Below, piece after piece: positions 17,976 through 26,444 of a stretch of 64,000 nucleotides of DNA. The position numbers and the translations under genes are program-made. This stretch comes from Christiangramia sediminis (GTDB taxonomy: Bacteria; Bacteroidota; Bacteroidia; Flavobacteriales; Flavobacteriaceae): positions 682,001 to 746,000 of the forward strand of contig NZ_JAJBZG010000005.1 of assembly GCF_020552705.1 (NCBI RefSeq). Reading direction: 5' to 3'. Within the stretch, counting starts at the first letter, position 1, and every line of letters starts with the position of its first letter. A model generated the notes under the pieces. It did no database searches and had not been told where the DNA came from. It was given only the letters and a program-made list of their open reading frames with translations.

Positions 17976-18698
17976 ATGGAACTTACACCAGAAAGAACCG
18001 TCGCCGATTATGTTACTGAAAACATAAAAGCCTCCCACATCTTTAAAAAATACGGAATAGATTTTTGCTGTGGAGGTGGGATAAGTCTAGAAAAAGCCTG
18101 CGCAGATAAAGGAGTGGAATATTCTCAATTACTTGAAGAGCTTCAAAACCTTGATCTTACTGAAAGAAAAGGAGTTAGTTTTAATGATCTCCCTATTAAC
18201 GAGTTAATAGATTATATCGTTGAAAAACATCATAAATATGTTGAGGCTAATATTGGTCTACTTATACAGTACTCTTCTAAAGTTGCTAAGGTTCACGGAG
18301 CCAATAGCCCCGAATTAATCGAAGTGAACAAATTATTCCAGAAAGTGGCTGGCGAATTAGCCTCTCACCTAAAAAAGGAAGAACTTATTCTTTTCCCGTT
18401 TATTAAAAAAATGCTCATAGCAGAAAGAGAAGGAACTCCTATCAATATTCCTCATTTTAATACTGTGGAAAATCCTATTAAAATGATGGAAGACGAGCAT
18501 GAAGAAGCCGGTAATATCTTTAAGGAGATTGCGCGTATCACCAATAATTATACTCCCCCGGCTCATGCCTGTAATACTTACCGGGCGCTTTTTGATAAGC
18601 TTGATGAATTTGAACAGGATCTACACCAGCATATACATCTGGAAAATAATATTTTACATCCAAAAGCCTTAAAGCTGGAAAAGAAACTAAGATCGTGA
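17976..18698 (+). CDS. ric: Ric/ScdA/YtfE-type iron-sulfur cluster repair di-iron protein
   Basis: Cytoplasmic protein that restores iron-sulfur clusters damaged by NO or oxidants. The N-terminal ScdA domain has TVADYVTENIKASHIFKKYG and the conserved FCCGGG Cys pair; the C-terminal hemerythrin-like part supplies iron ligands in YIVEKHHKYVE, ELASHLKKEELILFPF, MMEDEHEEAG and LHQHIHLENNILHPKA. 240 residues, family-typical. Preceded by an FNR-type box and followed, convergently, by an Rrf2 regulator gene, fitting an NO-response role. Confidence 0.93.
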   Translation: MELTPERTVADYVTENIKASHIFKKYGIDFCCGGGISLEKACADKGVEYSQLLEELQNLDLTERKGVSFNDLPINELIDYIVEKHHKYVEANIGLLIQYSSKVAKVHGANSPELIEVNKLFQKVAGELASHLKKEELILFPFIKKMLIAEREGTPINIPHFNTVENPIKMMEDEHEEAGNIFKEIARITNNYTPPAHACNTYRALFDKLDEFEQDLHQHIHLENNILHPKALKLEKKLRS

Positions 18699-18721
18699 AG
18701 TTTTTAAAATATTAATAGAGT

Positions 18722-18779
18722 AGCTGTCTATAAAGTCTAAACAAAACTCGAATTTTAAATTCAACATTTTTAGACAGCT
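18722..18779. terminator. Hairpin between convergent ric and rrf2 genes
   Basis: Perfect 9-bp inverted repeat, AGCTGTCTA 18722-18730 and TAGACAGCT 18771-18779, with a 40-base loop that contains a smaller hairpin (GAATTT with AAATTC). A second pair, AAAGTCTA and TAGACTTT, extends around it into the end of the rrf2 gene. Likely a bidirectional terminator; the long arms also recall a tiny mobile-element end, without proof. Confidence 0.5.
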
Positions 18780-18786
18780 TTCTATT

Positions 18787-19218
18787 TTAGACTTTCAAGA
18801 AACCCAGGCCTGAATCCAGCCGGGAAGTAAGTTCAAGAATAGTCGTTTTTTCAAGCATCTTTTTAAGGTTGTTCCGTATTTCGGCAAAATCAAAATGTAT
18901 AGGGCAGGGATGATCTTCAGAACATTTTTCAAGACCTAATGCGCAACCGGTCATGATCGCATCACCGTCTATGGCTTTTACAATATCTGCGAGTACGAGT
19001 GTTTGGTTTTCGGGAGTAATGAAAAAGCCTCCTTGTGGTCCTTTTGCAGAATTTATTATATCCTGCTGAACAAGTTTCTGCAGGATCTTGGCCGTGAAGG
19101 CTTCGGGAGAATTTATGGCCGCGGCAATTTCTTTAAGACTCGTACGACGTTCTTTTTTAGATCCCCGTGCAATAAATAGACTGGCCCTTATTCCATATTC
19201 ACATGCTTTTGAAAACAT
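18787..19218 (-). CDS. Rrf2-family regulator, NsrR-like (iron-sulfur, probable NO sensor)
   Basis: 143-residue transcription regulator. N-terminal winged helix (MFSKACEYGIRASLFIA, then SPEAFTAKILQKLVQQDII and the wing SAKGPQGGFF) and three Cys at 92, 99 and 105 (GCALGLEKCSEDHPC), the spacing expected for an iron-sulfur-binding NsrR/IscR-type sensor. Context (Ric next door, nos operon, His-rich membrane protein divergent) favours NO sensing, but IscR-like or other Rrf2 roles remain possible. ATG 19218 was chosen over an upstream TTG at 19221. Confidence 0.85.
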   Translation of the reverse strand: MFSKACEYGIRASLFIARGSKKERRTSLKEIAAAINSPEAFTAKILQKLVQQDIINSAKGPQGGFFITPENQTLVLADIVKAIDGDAIMTGCALGLEKCSEDHPCPIHFDFAEIRNNLKKMLEKTTILELTSRLDSGLGFLKV

Positions 19219-19241
19219 CAAGAAAGATTTATAATCTCTGG

Positions 19242-19279
19242 AAAGGTAAAGGAAAAAGACAAATTTATCCTTTATCTTT
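19242..19279. promoter_or_regulatory. Inverted repeat, candidate operator of the Rrf2 regulator
   Basis: In the 106-base gap between divergent rrf2 and the gene at 19325, GGTAAAGGAAAAA (19245-19257) pairs with TTTATCCTTTATC (19264-19276) at 11 of 13 positions, and the match goes on for three more bases on each side. A palindrome placed over a divergent promoter next to a regulator gene is a typical autoregulatory site (inference). Confidence 0.45.
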
Positions 19280-19324
19280 TTTTATTTTATTCGTACAAAT
19301 TTTAATTAATCAATAGGAGTTTTT

Positions 19325-20536
19325 ATGCCTGTTAGAATGTTGAAACGTCATACTATTATTGCCCTTATCTATTTTATGATCATTGCAATATTAGGAGTGC
19401 TTCTCAGGTTTTTTGCCATAACCGATATCCCGGTGAGCTATAAATACATTGTTCACACACATTCGCATATTGCACTTTTAGGTTGGGTGTACACAGCGCT
19501 AACCACAGTTATTTATTTTTCCTTTTTGCGTTCCCAACCCATTAAAAATAAATACCGTATTATTTTCTGGTTTACCCAGGTCACTATTGTAGGGATGTTG
19601 CTTACTTTTCCTTTTACCGGCTACGCCCTGTTTTCAATAATTTTTTCCAGCCTTTTTCTTATCGCCTCTTACTGGTTCGTCTATTTCTTTTTTAAACACT
19701 GTCCTAAAAGCTTAAGAAAAACAGGTTCGTATAAGTTAATACGAATCTCTCTGTGGTATATGGTCATTTCCAGTATCGGTCCCTGGGCTCTTGGCGTTAT
19801 TATGAATACTGCGGGCAGTGGTTCCACTTGGTACCGTAATGCGATCTATTTTTATTTACATTTTCAATATAATGGTTGGTTTATCGTCGCTCTTTGCGGA
19901 ATTTTTCTGTATATCCTGGAGAAAAGATCTTTCATAATTCCTCAAAAGCTTTTTGACAAATTTTATTATTTGCTGAATGCGGGCGTGATCCTCACATTTT
20001 TTCTGTCTTTATTATGGATGCGTCCACACTGGTCCTTTTATCTTCTAGCCTTGATAGGTGGAGTATTTCAATTGATCGCTTTTGGAGTGCTTTTCAGGGC
20101 AATTTATTCTAAAGCTATTTTCGCTTTTAAAAGCCTGTCTCCAATGCTTATCTTTTCTATCAGGCTGGTTGTTTTCTTATTATTCGTAAAACTAATTGCC
20201 CAGGTTTTAGGTTCGTTCCCGGTAATAGCAGAGAGTATTTTCACCAATCTTGATATGATCATTAGTTACATTCACTGGGTTTTTCTGGGGATTGTGAGCG
20301 TGCTTTTACTGGCATTCCTCAATAATTTTAAGCTTCTGAAATTAACAAGAACAGAATTATACATTTACCTTACTGGTTTCTTTTTAACTGAATTCCTTAT
20401 ATTCTTCAGAGGATTAGCAGGCCTTACCGGAATAGGGACTTTGGCTTCTATTCATTTGCTAATCAGCCTGGCCAGTATTATTATTTTTACCGCCCTTGCC
20501 CTGATCCTTGGAAGACAGCTTTTATCAAAGGATTAA
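19325..20536 (+). CDS. His-rich polytopic membrane protein, possibly haem-copper-oxidase- or NO-related
   Basis: 403 residues with about 12 predicted membrane segments, no export signal. Conserved-looking His residues: H44, H46 and H48 in YIVHTHSHIALLGW, H180 in YFYLHFQYNGWF, H236 in WMRPHWSF, H318 in YIHWVFLG, H378 in ASIHLL. The size, segment number and HSHIALLGW/YNGW motifs recall haem-copper oxidase subunit I and NO-related membrane haem proteins, but the His-x-His and His-His ligand pattern of true oxidases is absent, so I do not assign an enzyme. Divergent from the NsrR-like regulator and convergent with nosY; an NO-responsive role is plausible. Confidence 0.65.
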   Translation: MPVRMLKRHTIIALIYFMIIAILGVLLRFFAITDIPVSYKYIVHTHSHIALLGWVYTALTTVIYFSFLRSQPIKNKYRIIFWFTQVTIVGMLLTFPFTGYALFSIIFSSLFLIASYWFVYFFFKHCPKSLRKTGSYKLIRISLWYMVISSIGPWALGVIMNTAGSGSTWYRNAIYFYLHFQYNGWFIVALCGIFLYILEKRSFIIPQKLFDKFYYLLNAGVILTFFLSLLWMRPHWSFYLLALIGGVFQLIAFGVLFRAIYSKAIFAFKSLSPMLIFSIRLVVFLLFVKLIAQVLGSFPVIAESIFTNLDMIISYIHWVFLGIVSVLLLAFLNNFKLLKLTRTELYIYLTGFFLTEFLIFFRGLAGLTGIGTLASIHLLISLASIIIFTALALILGRQLLSKD

Positions 20537-20590
20537 ATAAGTATATTCTACTATACTTGAATCGCCAGCCACACTTTTGGTTCTCCAATT

Positions 20591-21373
20591 TTAAAAATCT
20601 TTACTATTGGCAATTCTTCTGATTGAAATTAGTGGTATGCTTACCCATAGAATGAGCATAACTGATGATAAAATGATACCCTGGTTGGTGCCGAAAAACT
20701 TTTGAAAAACTGCTCCTGTATAACCCAGCAAGGCTGAAATATCCATTTTTAGTAGGATCAATACCCGCGAAAGGTCTATGGGATTAAGCATCGTAGCCAC
20801 CAGCGAAAATTTATCCAGCGGATAATCTTCGAAAAATACCAGTGACATCAGGAACAATCCGTCATAGATCACTGCCAGAAAAAGCCAGAGTAAAATGGCA
20901 TATCCAAAACCTTTTATTTTGTTGTCGTTGGTCAGGGCGATCACAAAAGCCAGGGCAGTGAAGATTAACGTAAGAAAGGCCCCGGTTATTAGCAGCAATG
21001 CGAAATTGCCTATCGCGTTGCTATTAAAGATGCCGTAGAAAATAAATGGTAAGCCCAATCCAATTACCAGGCTCATGGCCAGGGATAAAGCCACACCAAA
21101 GTACTGACCTAAAAAGATAGAGCTTCGTTTCACCGGTTGTGCAAGAAGCAGTTCTGTAAATTCCTTGGAATTATAATAATACATCACCCCAAAAATGGTC
21201 CCGATAAGAGGCACCAGAATTATGATCACATTCATAAGGGTGATCACTGCTTTGGAAAGGTCATTATTCAGGAAAAGAAGTACGAGCCCCAGCAGTAAAT
21301 AGAAAAGAAAATATACGTAGCTCCAGCGGCTTCGCATAAGGTCATAGAAACTGTATTTTAATATCTTAAGCAT
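20591..21373 (-). CDS. nosY: NosY, membrane subunit of the Nos ABC transporter
   Basis: 260-residue ABC-2-type permease with six hydrophobic segments (for example SYVYFLFYLLLGLVLLFL and NVIIILVPLIGTIFGVMYYY). With NosF and NosD it supports copper-centre assembly of N2O reductase, probably by supplying a sulfur species. The stretch YNSKEFTELLLAQPVKRS after the second segment is typical of the family. Its start overlaps nosF by 8 bases, and it is the last gene of the nos operon. A weak AT-rich hairpin (AAGTATA 20539-20545 with TATACTT 20552-20558) lies in the 54 bases before the convergent gene. Confidence 0.9.
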   Translation of the reverse strand: MLKILKYSFYDLMRSRWSYVYFLFYLLLGLVLLFLNNDLSKAVITLMNVIIILVPLIGTIFGVMYYYNSKEFTELLLAQPVKRSSIFLGQYFGVALSLAMSLVIGLGLPFIFYGIFNSNAIGNFALLLITGAFLTLIFTALAFVIALTNDNKIKGFGYAILLWLFLAVIYDGLFLMSLVFFEDYPLDKFSLVATMLNPIDLSRVLILLKMDISALLGYTGAVFQKFFGTNQGIILSSVMLILWVSIPLISIRRIANSKDF

Positions 21374-22076
21374 AACTAGTAGTTAAAATTGATGCTATCG
21401 CATGTTCAAAATCAGGCTGCTCGGTTTTGGCTTTTAATGCCGGAATGCCTCCTTTAAAATAGATCTTACCTTCCAGCAGAAAAACGATCTCATCTGCTAC
21501 TTCTTCTACAAAACTCATGATATGAGAAGTGATAAGAATGGTCTTTCCTTTTTGTTTCTCCTGGGTTATTAATTCTTTTAATCTTAAATGTGAAATAGGA
21601 TCAAGACCGGTAGTAGGTTCATCAAGGATGATCAGCGGACTATCGAACATGAAGGTTAAGACCAGGTTTACCTTCTGTTTGGTTCCTCCTGAAAGATTGC
21701 TAAGTTTCTTATCCAGAAATGCTTCGAGTTTGAAAAGCTCTATCAGTCTTTCGTCTTCCGCCTTTTTATAAGAACGAAGGTCTTTGATCATGCGAATAAG
21801 TTCGCGAACGGTGAGGTTTCCGGGAAAATTAGCGATCTGTGGCAGATAATCAATGTTATTGCGGTATTTCCAGTCATTTTTGACCGATTTTCCATTCAGT
21901 TTAATGCTTCCGGAATTTGGTATGACCATACCCAGAATGCTTTTTATCAAAGTGGTTTTTCCCGAACCATTAGGTCCAAGAACTGCAAAAATTCCTCCTG
22001 GTTCTATTTCCAGGTCGATGCCTTCCAGAACTTGATTTTTGCCGAATTTTTTATGTAGATTTTCAATAGATATCAT
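21366..22076 (-). CDS. nosF: NosF, ATP-binding subunit of the Nos ABC transporter
   Basis: 236-residue cytoplasmic ATPase. Walker A GPNGSGKTTLIKS near residue 34, Q-loop YLPQIANFPGNLTV, ABC signature LSGGTKQKVNL, Walker B LIILDEPTTGLDP, and the switch His in LITSHIMSF. Works with NosY and NosD in maturation of the NosZ copper site. It overlaps nosD by 14 bases upstream and nosY by 8 bases downstream, a tightly coupled set. Confidence 0.93.
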   Translation of the reverse strand: MISIENLHKKFGKNQVLEGIDLEIEPGGIFAVLGPNGSGKTTLIKSILGMVIPNSGSIKLNGKSVKNDWKYRNNIDYLPQIANFPGNLTVRELIRMIKDLRSYKKAEDERLIELFKLEAFLDKKLSNLSGGTKQKVNLVLTFMFDSPLIILDEPTTGLDPISHLRLKELITQEKQKGKTILITSHIMSFVEEVADEIVFLLEGKIYFKGGIPALKAKTEQPDFEHAIASILTTSYA

Positions 22077-23310
22077 GGGACACAGGTTTAAGTAAAGGAT
22101 TCTTATCCATTAGGTTATCTGGCGTAAATACCGGGGAGACCTTTTCCGAAAAATCAATAATATCAATAAAAAGGCTTCTTAAAAGAATGATAGTTTCCGG
22201 TGTTCGGTTCACGATATAGGAGAACAGTTTTACCGGCCGGTAGGGCACATCTCCAATCCCATTCCTGTTGAGGTCGTAGCCCGTGTAGCTGCTCCAGTAA
22301 TTTCTGTCAAAACTGTTATCATTCAATTTGCTGTTATAAGAAATATCGAATGAGTTGTTGAAGAAATTATTCCTGCTGAAAATATTGGAATAACAGGCTC
22401 CTCTAACTTTTATAGCCCAGCCATTATTCCTGAAATCATTATTGGTATAATTGATTCGGTTAGATCCTTCAATATTGATGCCCACCGTATTTTCTACAAA
22501 GTTGTTATTGATAATTTCAGAATCGTTTATTTCCTTCAGCAGCAATCCAAACGAGGCGGTGCCCCAGTTTTTTCTGAAAGTATTACCTTTCATGCTAATG
22601 AACTTGGAAAACATTACTGCCACACCAGCGCCATTGTTCTCAAAAACGTTATTCTCGTAGATATCATTATTTGAAAACATAAAATGAAGTCCATAGCGAA
22701 GGTTGTCTGAACTAATATTATCGCTGATCGTGATCTCATCTGAAAACTCCAGATAAATACCGTCTCTAACTCCTTCTATCCGGTTTCCCTTAACCTCTAC
22801 ATTCTGGCAGTACCAGAGCTGAATGCCGTTTCCGGAGCTGAATTCTTCCACAGCATCACCCATTACAGTATTGTTCAGGACCTTGCCATTTTTAGCTTTT
22901 TCGAGATATATTCCGAAGAAAAGTCGCTGTAATTTTAAATTCTGAAGCAGAAAATTTTCACTTTTCACCACCCGCAAGGCCGCATAATCTGTAGTATAAC
23001 TGGTTCCCACATTTACAATAGTGAGACCATTTATGGTAACATTATTAGCCTGAATGGTGATGATCTCCCCTTTGTTTTCTCCGTCTATCACCGTGTTTTC
23101 CTCGCCTATAATGGTTAGGGGTTTTGCGATCCCGATATTATATTCTTTATAGGTGCCTTTCTTAACATAAATGGTATCACCGGGATTAGCTGCTTCAATG
23201 GCAGATTTGATGCTCTTAAAGTTGCAACCTGAACATACTTCAATAGTATTGCTCCATCCTTTCCAGGAAAAAAGGAATAAGAAGAATAATATGTATCCTG
23301 TTGTTCTCAA
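22063..23310 (-). CDS. nosD: NosD, periplasmic copper-site maturation protein
   Basis: 415-residue exported parallel beta-helix protein with signal peptide (MRTTGYILFFLFLFSWKGWS) and CASH-type rungs: GENTVIDGENKGEIITI, NVTINGLTIVNVG, GDAVEEFSSGNGIQLWY, YLEFSDEITISDN and SNNDIYENNVFENNGAGVAV. Partner of NosFY in building the NosZ copper centre. A Cys pair (EVCSGCNFKS) sits just after the signal peptide. Its start overlaps the end of nosL by 4 bases and its end overlaps nosF by 14. Confidence 0.92.
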   Translation of the reverse strand: MRTTGYILFFLFLFSWKGWSNTIEVCSGCNFKSIKSAIEAANPGDTIYVKKGTYKEYNIGIAKPLTIIGEENTVIDGENKGEIITIQANNVTINGLTIVNVGTSYTTDYAALRVVKSENFLLQNLKLQRLFFGIYLEKAKNGKVLNNTVMGDAVEEFSSGNGIQLWYCQNVEVKGNRIEGVRDGIYLEFSDEITISDNISSDNLRYGLHFMFSNNDIYENNVFENNGAGVAVMFSKFISMKGNTFRKNWGTASFGLLLKEINDSEIINNNFVENTVGINIEGSNRINYTNNDFRNNGWAIKVRGACYSNIFSRNNFFNNSFDISYNSKLNDNSFDRNYWSSYTGYDLNRNGIGDVPYRPVKLFSYIVNRTPETIILLRSLFIDIIDFSEKVSPVFTPDNLMDKNPLLKPVSHDIY

Positions 23311-23741
23311 TTTTTACTTATATAAGGTTGGATCTCTAGCCAGTTAAAAAGCTGTCCGCTATAATCAGATTGCATCCGGCTGGCAGAATCGTCTACGCCA
23401 AAGGCCGATAAGTTGGCGCCCATCGGGCTGGATATCTGTTCGCTTACAAGATAAGTTGCGAATGTAGCGTCTATCAACTCGCCTGGATTATTATAATCGT
23501 TTACCAGTACCAGTTCAAAATCTTTAGCTGTATTGTCACTTTTATAATTGATCATACATTCTATCGCATCGAACTTGTAAACTTTTCCTTTGTTGGTCAC
23601 TAATTCTGAAGCGTGCTGCTTATCTACAATGGTCATTTTGCAATACTGGCATCCTTCCTCGCCATATCGTATAGGTTCAGGACCTACTTCGCAGGAGGTG
23701 AATAACACAGCCATTAAGAGTATATATATTAAGCGTCCCAT
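23307..23741 (-). CDS. nosL: NosL, copper-chaperone lipoprotein
   Basis: 144-residue lipoprotein (VLFTSCEVGPEP) that binds Cu(I) and delivers it to apo-NosZ. The NosL hallmark CQYCKMTIVDKQHASELVT follows the lipobox, and KVYKFDAIECMINY supplies another Cys and Met. Length is within the NosL range. It overlaps nosD by 4 bases, indicating coupled translation, and follows the membrane-protein gene at 23746 by only 4 bases. Confidence 0.92.
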   Translation of the reverse strand: MGRLIYILLMAVLFTSCEVGPEPIRYGEEGCQYCKMTIVDKQHASELVTNKGKVYKFDAIECMINYKSDNTAKDFELVLVNDYNNPGELIDATFATYLVSEQISSPMGANLSAFGVDDSASRMQSDYSGQLFNWLEIQPYISKN

Positions 23742-23745
23742 AATT

Positions 23746-24363
23746 CTAATTATTTGTTTCCCATTCCTTCTTTCCTATAAAAAAGGCAATTAGTGACAAG
23801 GCCATCCCCGCGAATAACATGTACGCTCCTGTATGAGGCCAAGAATCTACATCGAAATTCAACATTTTCTGGTGTCCGAATAAAGGCGGTTTATAGGTCA
23901 TTGGTGTCCCATCAGGATGCGTCATTTTCATGATAGCATTTGGATCCAGATCTGTTCCATATTCAGTAAGCCAGTTATTAAAATCATACATTCCAAGTAT
24001 GCCCAGCACACTCGTTAAAATTAACCATCCCAGGAACCACTTATAACTTAGCTTTCCAAAGAATCCAAGTATGCCAATGATCACTCCCAATGCTGCCATA
24101 CCGCCTATTACTATTGGGAATACTTCAAATTCCCACATTTCTTCAGGTTTTGGGATCTTTTTCATCCCGATGTAGTGATTAAGCCCGTCTATATTCTGAA
24201 TATCGAATTCATTAACTCCTTCGATTCCGGTGATATAAATGTTCATACCCATAGGATCCGGGTATTGTGGAGCACCCAGCATGATATTCCATAGTGGGAA
24301 TTTAAATAGGCCCAGCAGCAGTAGTGAACCTAAGATCATTATTATTCCGGCTTTTTTCATCAT
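23746..24363 (-). CDS. nos-operon membrane protein, function unknown (occupies the NosB position)
   Basis: 205 residues, four or so membrane segments (residues 5-22, about 82-102, 107-125 and 177-195). Between them is an extracytoplasmic loop with conserved-looking features: NIDGLNHYIGMKKIPKPEE and, later, MTYKPPLFGHQKMLNFDVDSWPHTG. The His, Met and Cys-free character could allow copper or haem contacts. Clade II nos clusters often carry a small membrane protein (NosB) just after nosZ; this gene holds that position, but homology to NosB is not shown. A second ATG at 24360 is equally possible as start. Confidence 0.7.
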   Translation of the reverse strand: MMKKAGIIMILGSLLLLGLFKFPLWNIMLGAPQYPDPMGMNIYITGIEGVNEFDIQNIDGLNHYIGMKKIPKPEEMWEFEVFPIVIGGMAALGVIIGILGFFGKLSYKWFLGWLILTSVLGILGMYDFNNWLTEYGTDLDPNAIMKMTHPDGTPMTYKPPLFGHQKMLNFDVDSWPHTGAYMLFAGMALSLIAFFIGKKEWETNN

Positions 24364-24379
24364 TATATTTTTTTATTAG

Positions 24380-24444
24380 AAAGGCGGGAGTACTTATTAA
24401 CCCCCGCCTTTGTAGAAATACATGCTCTTTGTATCATGTATTTC
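24380..24444 (-). other. Two hairpins directly after nosZ
   Basis: In the 97-base gap after nosZ there are two perfect inverted repeats: GAAATACATG 24415-24424 with CATGTATTTC 24435-24444, and AAAGGCGGG 24380-24388 with CCCGCCTTT 24403-24411. In the direction of transcription the second is followed by only TTTC, so read-through to nosL-nosD-nosF-nosY is likely. They could protect the nosZ part of the mRNA and lower expression of the maturation genes (inference). Confidence 0.55.
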
Positions 24445-24460
24445 CTCCTCTAACTAAACA

Positions 24461-26425
24461 TCAATCTTCACCTAAAGACCAGCTTAGGTCTATATTGGAA
24501 TCTTTGGGGGATACTCTTATATATCCCTGCATTTCCTGGTGTAAAGCGGAACAGAAATCTGTACAGTAGAATGGCCATACCCCAACTTTCTTAGGTTCCC
24601 AGGTAAGGGTTTTGGTTTGTCCCGGCATAATAAGCAACTCGGCATTATTGGCACCAATCATGGCAAAACCGTGAGGGACATCAAAATCCTGTTCGTGGTT
24701 AGTAATGTGGAAGTATACTTTATCGCCTACTTTAATTCCTTCAATATTATCTGGGGTAAAGTGGCTACGAATCATGGTCATATACACATGGACTTCGTTT
24801 CCATCTCTTTCCACTCTGGCATCTCCGTTTGCGATGGTAGCATACTCATGCTTGTTCTCTGCCAGTTTATAGATCTTCTGAGAATTCTCTTTGATGATTT
24901 CGGCTGGGATTCCTGCTGCATAGTGCGGTTCACCATGAGTTGGGAAATCCAGTAGAAGTTCCATTTTATCGCCCGAGATATCAAATAGCTGAGCCGAATG
25001 TTCCAACTCGGGTCCGGTGGGCAGGTATCGGTCTTTTGTGATCTTGTTCATGGATACCGCATATTTCCCAAAAGGATGCGCAGAGTTCCCACCAGGGATC
25101 ATCACGTGTCCAACCGAATAGTAATTAGGCTGACGGTCTATTACCTCCTGGGTTTCCACGTTCCATTTTACCAGTTCAGATGAGATAAAGAATGTAGTAT
25201 AAGCGTTACCCTTTCCATCAAACTCGGTGTGGAGAGGGCCTAAACCGGCCTGTTTTACAGTACCTGCTAACACATCTTCAAATTTTAAGATCGGGATACC
25301 GTAAGCATCACCATCAAAACGTTTGTTTTCAATGGCATCGATCATTTTTGTGAAGGAGTGAATGGTTAGATCGGCAGAAAGTTTCCCGTTCCCAATAATA
25401 TATTCACCAGATGGATCTACATCGCAGCCATGGGGTGATTTAGGAGTAGGGAGTAAAAATACTGCGCCTGGAACTTCGGTAGGATCTACCGTCAAAACCT
25501 CTTTTTTCATTGTAGAAGTAGCGGTGTGGGTATGGTCATCATACACATTATGCGCATATTCTGCCGGCATCATTTTTCCACCGCCATTGTTCACATACTC
25601 TTCGATTTTTTTCCAGTTTACCGCCGCGATAAAATCTTTATCATTCTGGGAAGCGTTTACTTCTAAAAGCGTATTGGCTTCTTCAGTATTATAGGTAGTA
25701 AAAAAGAACCATCCATGAGATTTTCCACGTCCGGGGTGAGAGAGGTCATAATCGAAGCCAGGCATGATTAACTGGAACTTGATATTCATACGACCTGTTT
25801 CTGGCGCAACACTAATAAAAGACAGCGTTCCCTTAAACTTACCCTTATACTCGTTTATAGGCATATCCTGCTGTGGTACAGGTACAGAGAAGCGGGTTCC
25901 CGCGACTACATACTCGGTATTTTCAGTTACAAATGATGAACTGTGGTTACCGGCTGAGTTTGGAACTTCAATAATTTCAGTAGTTTCAAACGTCTTTAGA
26001 TCAATTTTAGCGATCCTTGGGGTGTTGTTACCATTTATAAATATCCAGCGTCCATCCAGTTTTCCTTCGGTTTGGGAAATATCGGGGTGGTGGGAATCAT
26101 CCCAGGGAATAAAACCATGGGATGTATTTAACATGGGCTTTGTTTCTTCAGAATATCCGTACCCACTGGTAGGGAATTGTGAAAAAACAGGGATCTCTTT
26201 GAACATTCTGCCAGACGGTAAACCGTAAACGGTAAGGTTACCACTATAACCACCGGAAATAAAGGCGTAGAAATCATCATGTTCCCCCGGGGCCACGTAT
26301 ACTTTTTCAGCGGCGCTGGAAGCCAGGGCTCCACGATCTCCATTTTTTGAATTTTCACTGTTGTTACAGCTAAAGAAACTGGCTGATATTATCAGCGAGA
26401 ATATATAAAGAATTGAATTTTTCAT
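24461..26425 (-). CDS. nosZ: Nitrous oxide reductase NosZ, clade II type, lipoprotein
   Basis: Catalytic enzyme reducing N2O to N2 in the periplasm. 654 residues. The export signal is Sec/lipoprotein (SLIISASFFSC, Cys20) with no twin-arginine, a mark of clade II. CuZ-domain His-bearing motifs are visible: YDDHTHTAT, GLGPLHTEFDG, PGGNSAHPFGKY and HGEPHYAAG. The C-terminal cupredoxin has the CuA set WPFYCTDFCSALHQEM with Cys621, Cys625, His629 and Met632. No fused cytochrome domain, so electrons probably come from the cytochrome c gene at the operon head. It starts 19 bases after the FAS1 gene. Confidence 0.96.
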   Translation of the reverse strand: MKNSILYIFSLIISASFFSCNNSENSKNGDRGALASSAAEKVYVAPGEHDDFYAFISGGYSGNLTVYGLPSGRMFKEIPVFSQFPTSGYGYSEETKPMLNTSHGFIPWDDSHHPDISQTEGKLDGRWIFINGNNTPRIAKIDLKTFETTEIIEVPNSAGNHSSSFVTENTEYVVAGTRFSVPVPQQDMPINEYKGKFKGTLSFISVAPETGRMNIKFQLIMPGFDYDLSHPGRGKSHGWFFFTTYNTEEANTLLEVNASQNDKDFIAAVNWKKIEEYVNNGGGKMMPAEYAHNVYDDHTHTATSTMKKEVLTVDPTEVPGAVFLLPTPKSPHGCDVDPSGEYIIGNGKLSADLTIHSFTKMIDAIENKRFDGDAYGIPILKFEDVLAGTVKQAGLGPLHTEFDGKGNAYTTFFISSELVKWNVETQEVIDRQPNYYSVGHVMIPGGNSAHPFGKYAVSMNKITKDRYLPTGPELEHSAQLFDISGDKMELLLDFPTHGEPHYAAGIPAEIIKENSQKIYKLAENKHEYATIANGDARVERDGNEVHVYMTMIRSHFTPDNIEGIKVGDKVYFHITNHEQDFDVPHGFAMIGANNAELLIMPGQTKTLTWEPKKVGVWPFYCTDFCSALHQEMQGYIRVSPKDSNIDLSWSLGED

Positions 26426-26444
26426 GATTGTTCTAATTAGGATC

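Noticed and set aside
19325-20536. Assignment as NO reductase NorB or NnrS
   Set aside because: The ligand patterns of haem-copper oxidases (His-x-His, His-His) are lacking and NnrS motifs were not recognised; only a loose resemblance is reported.
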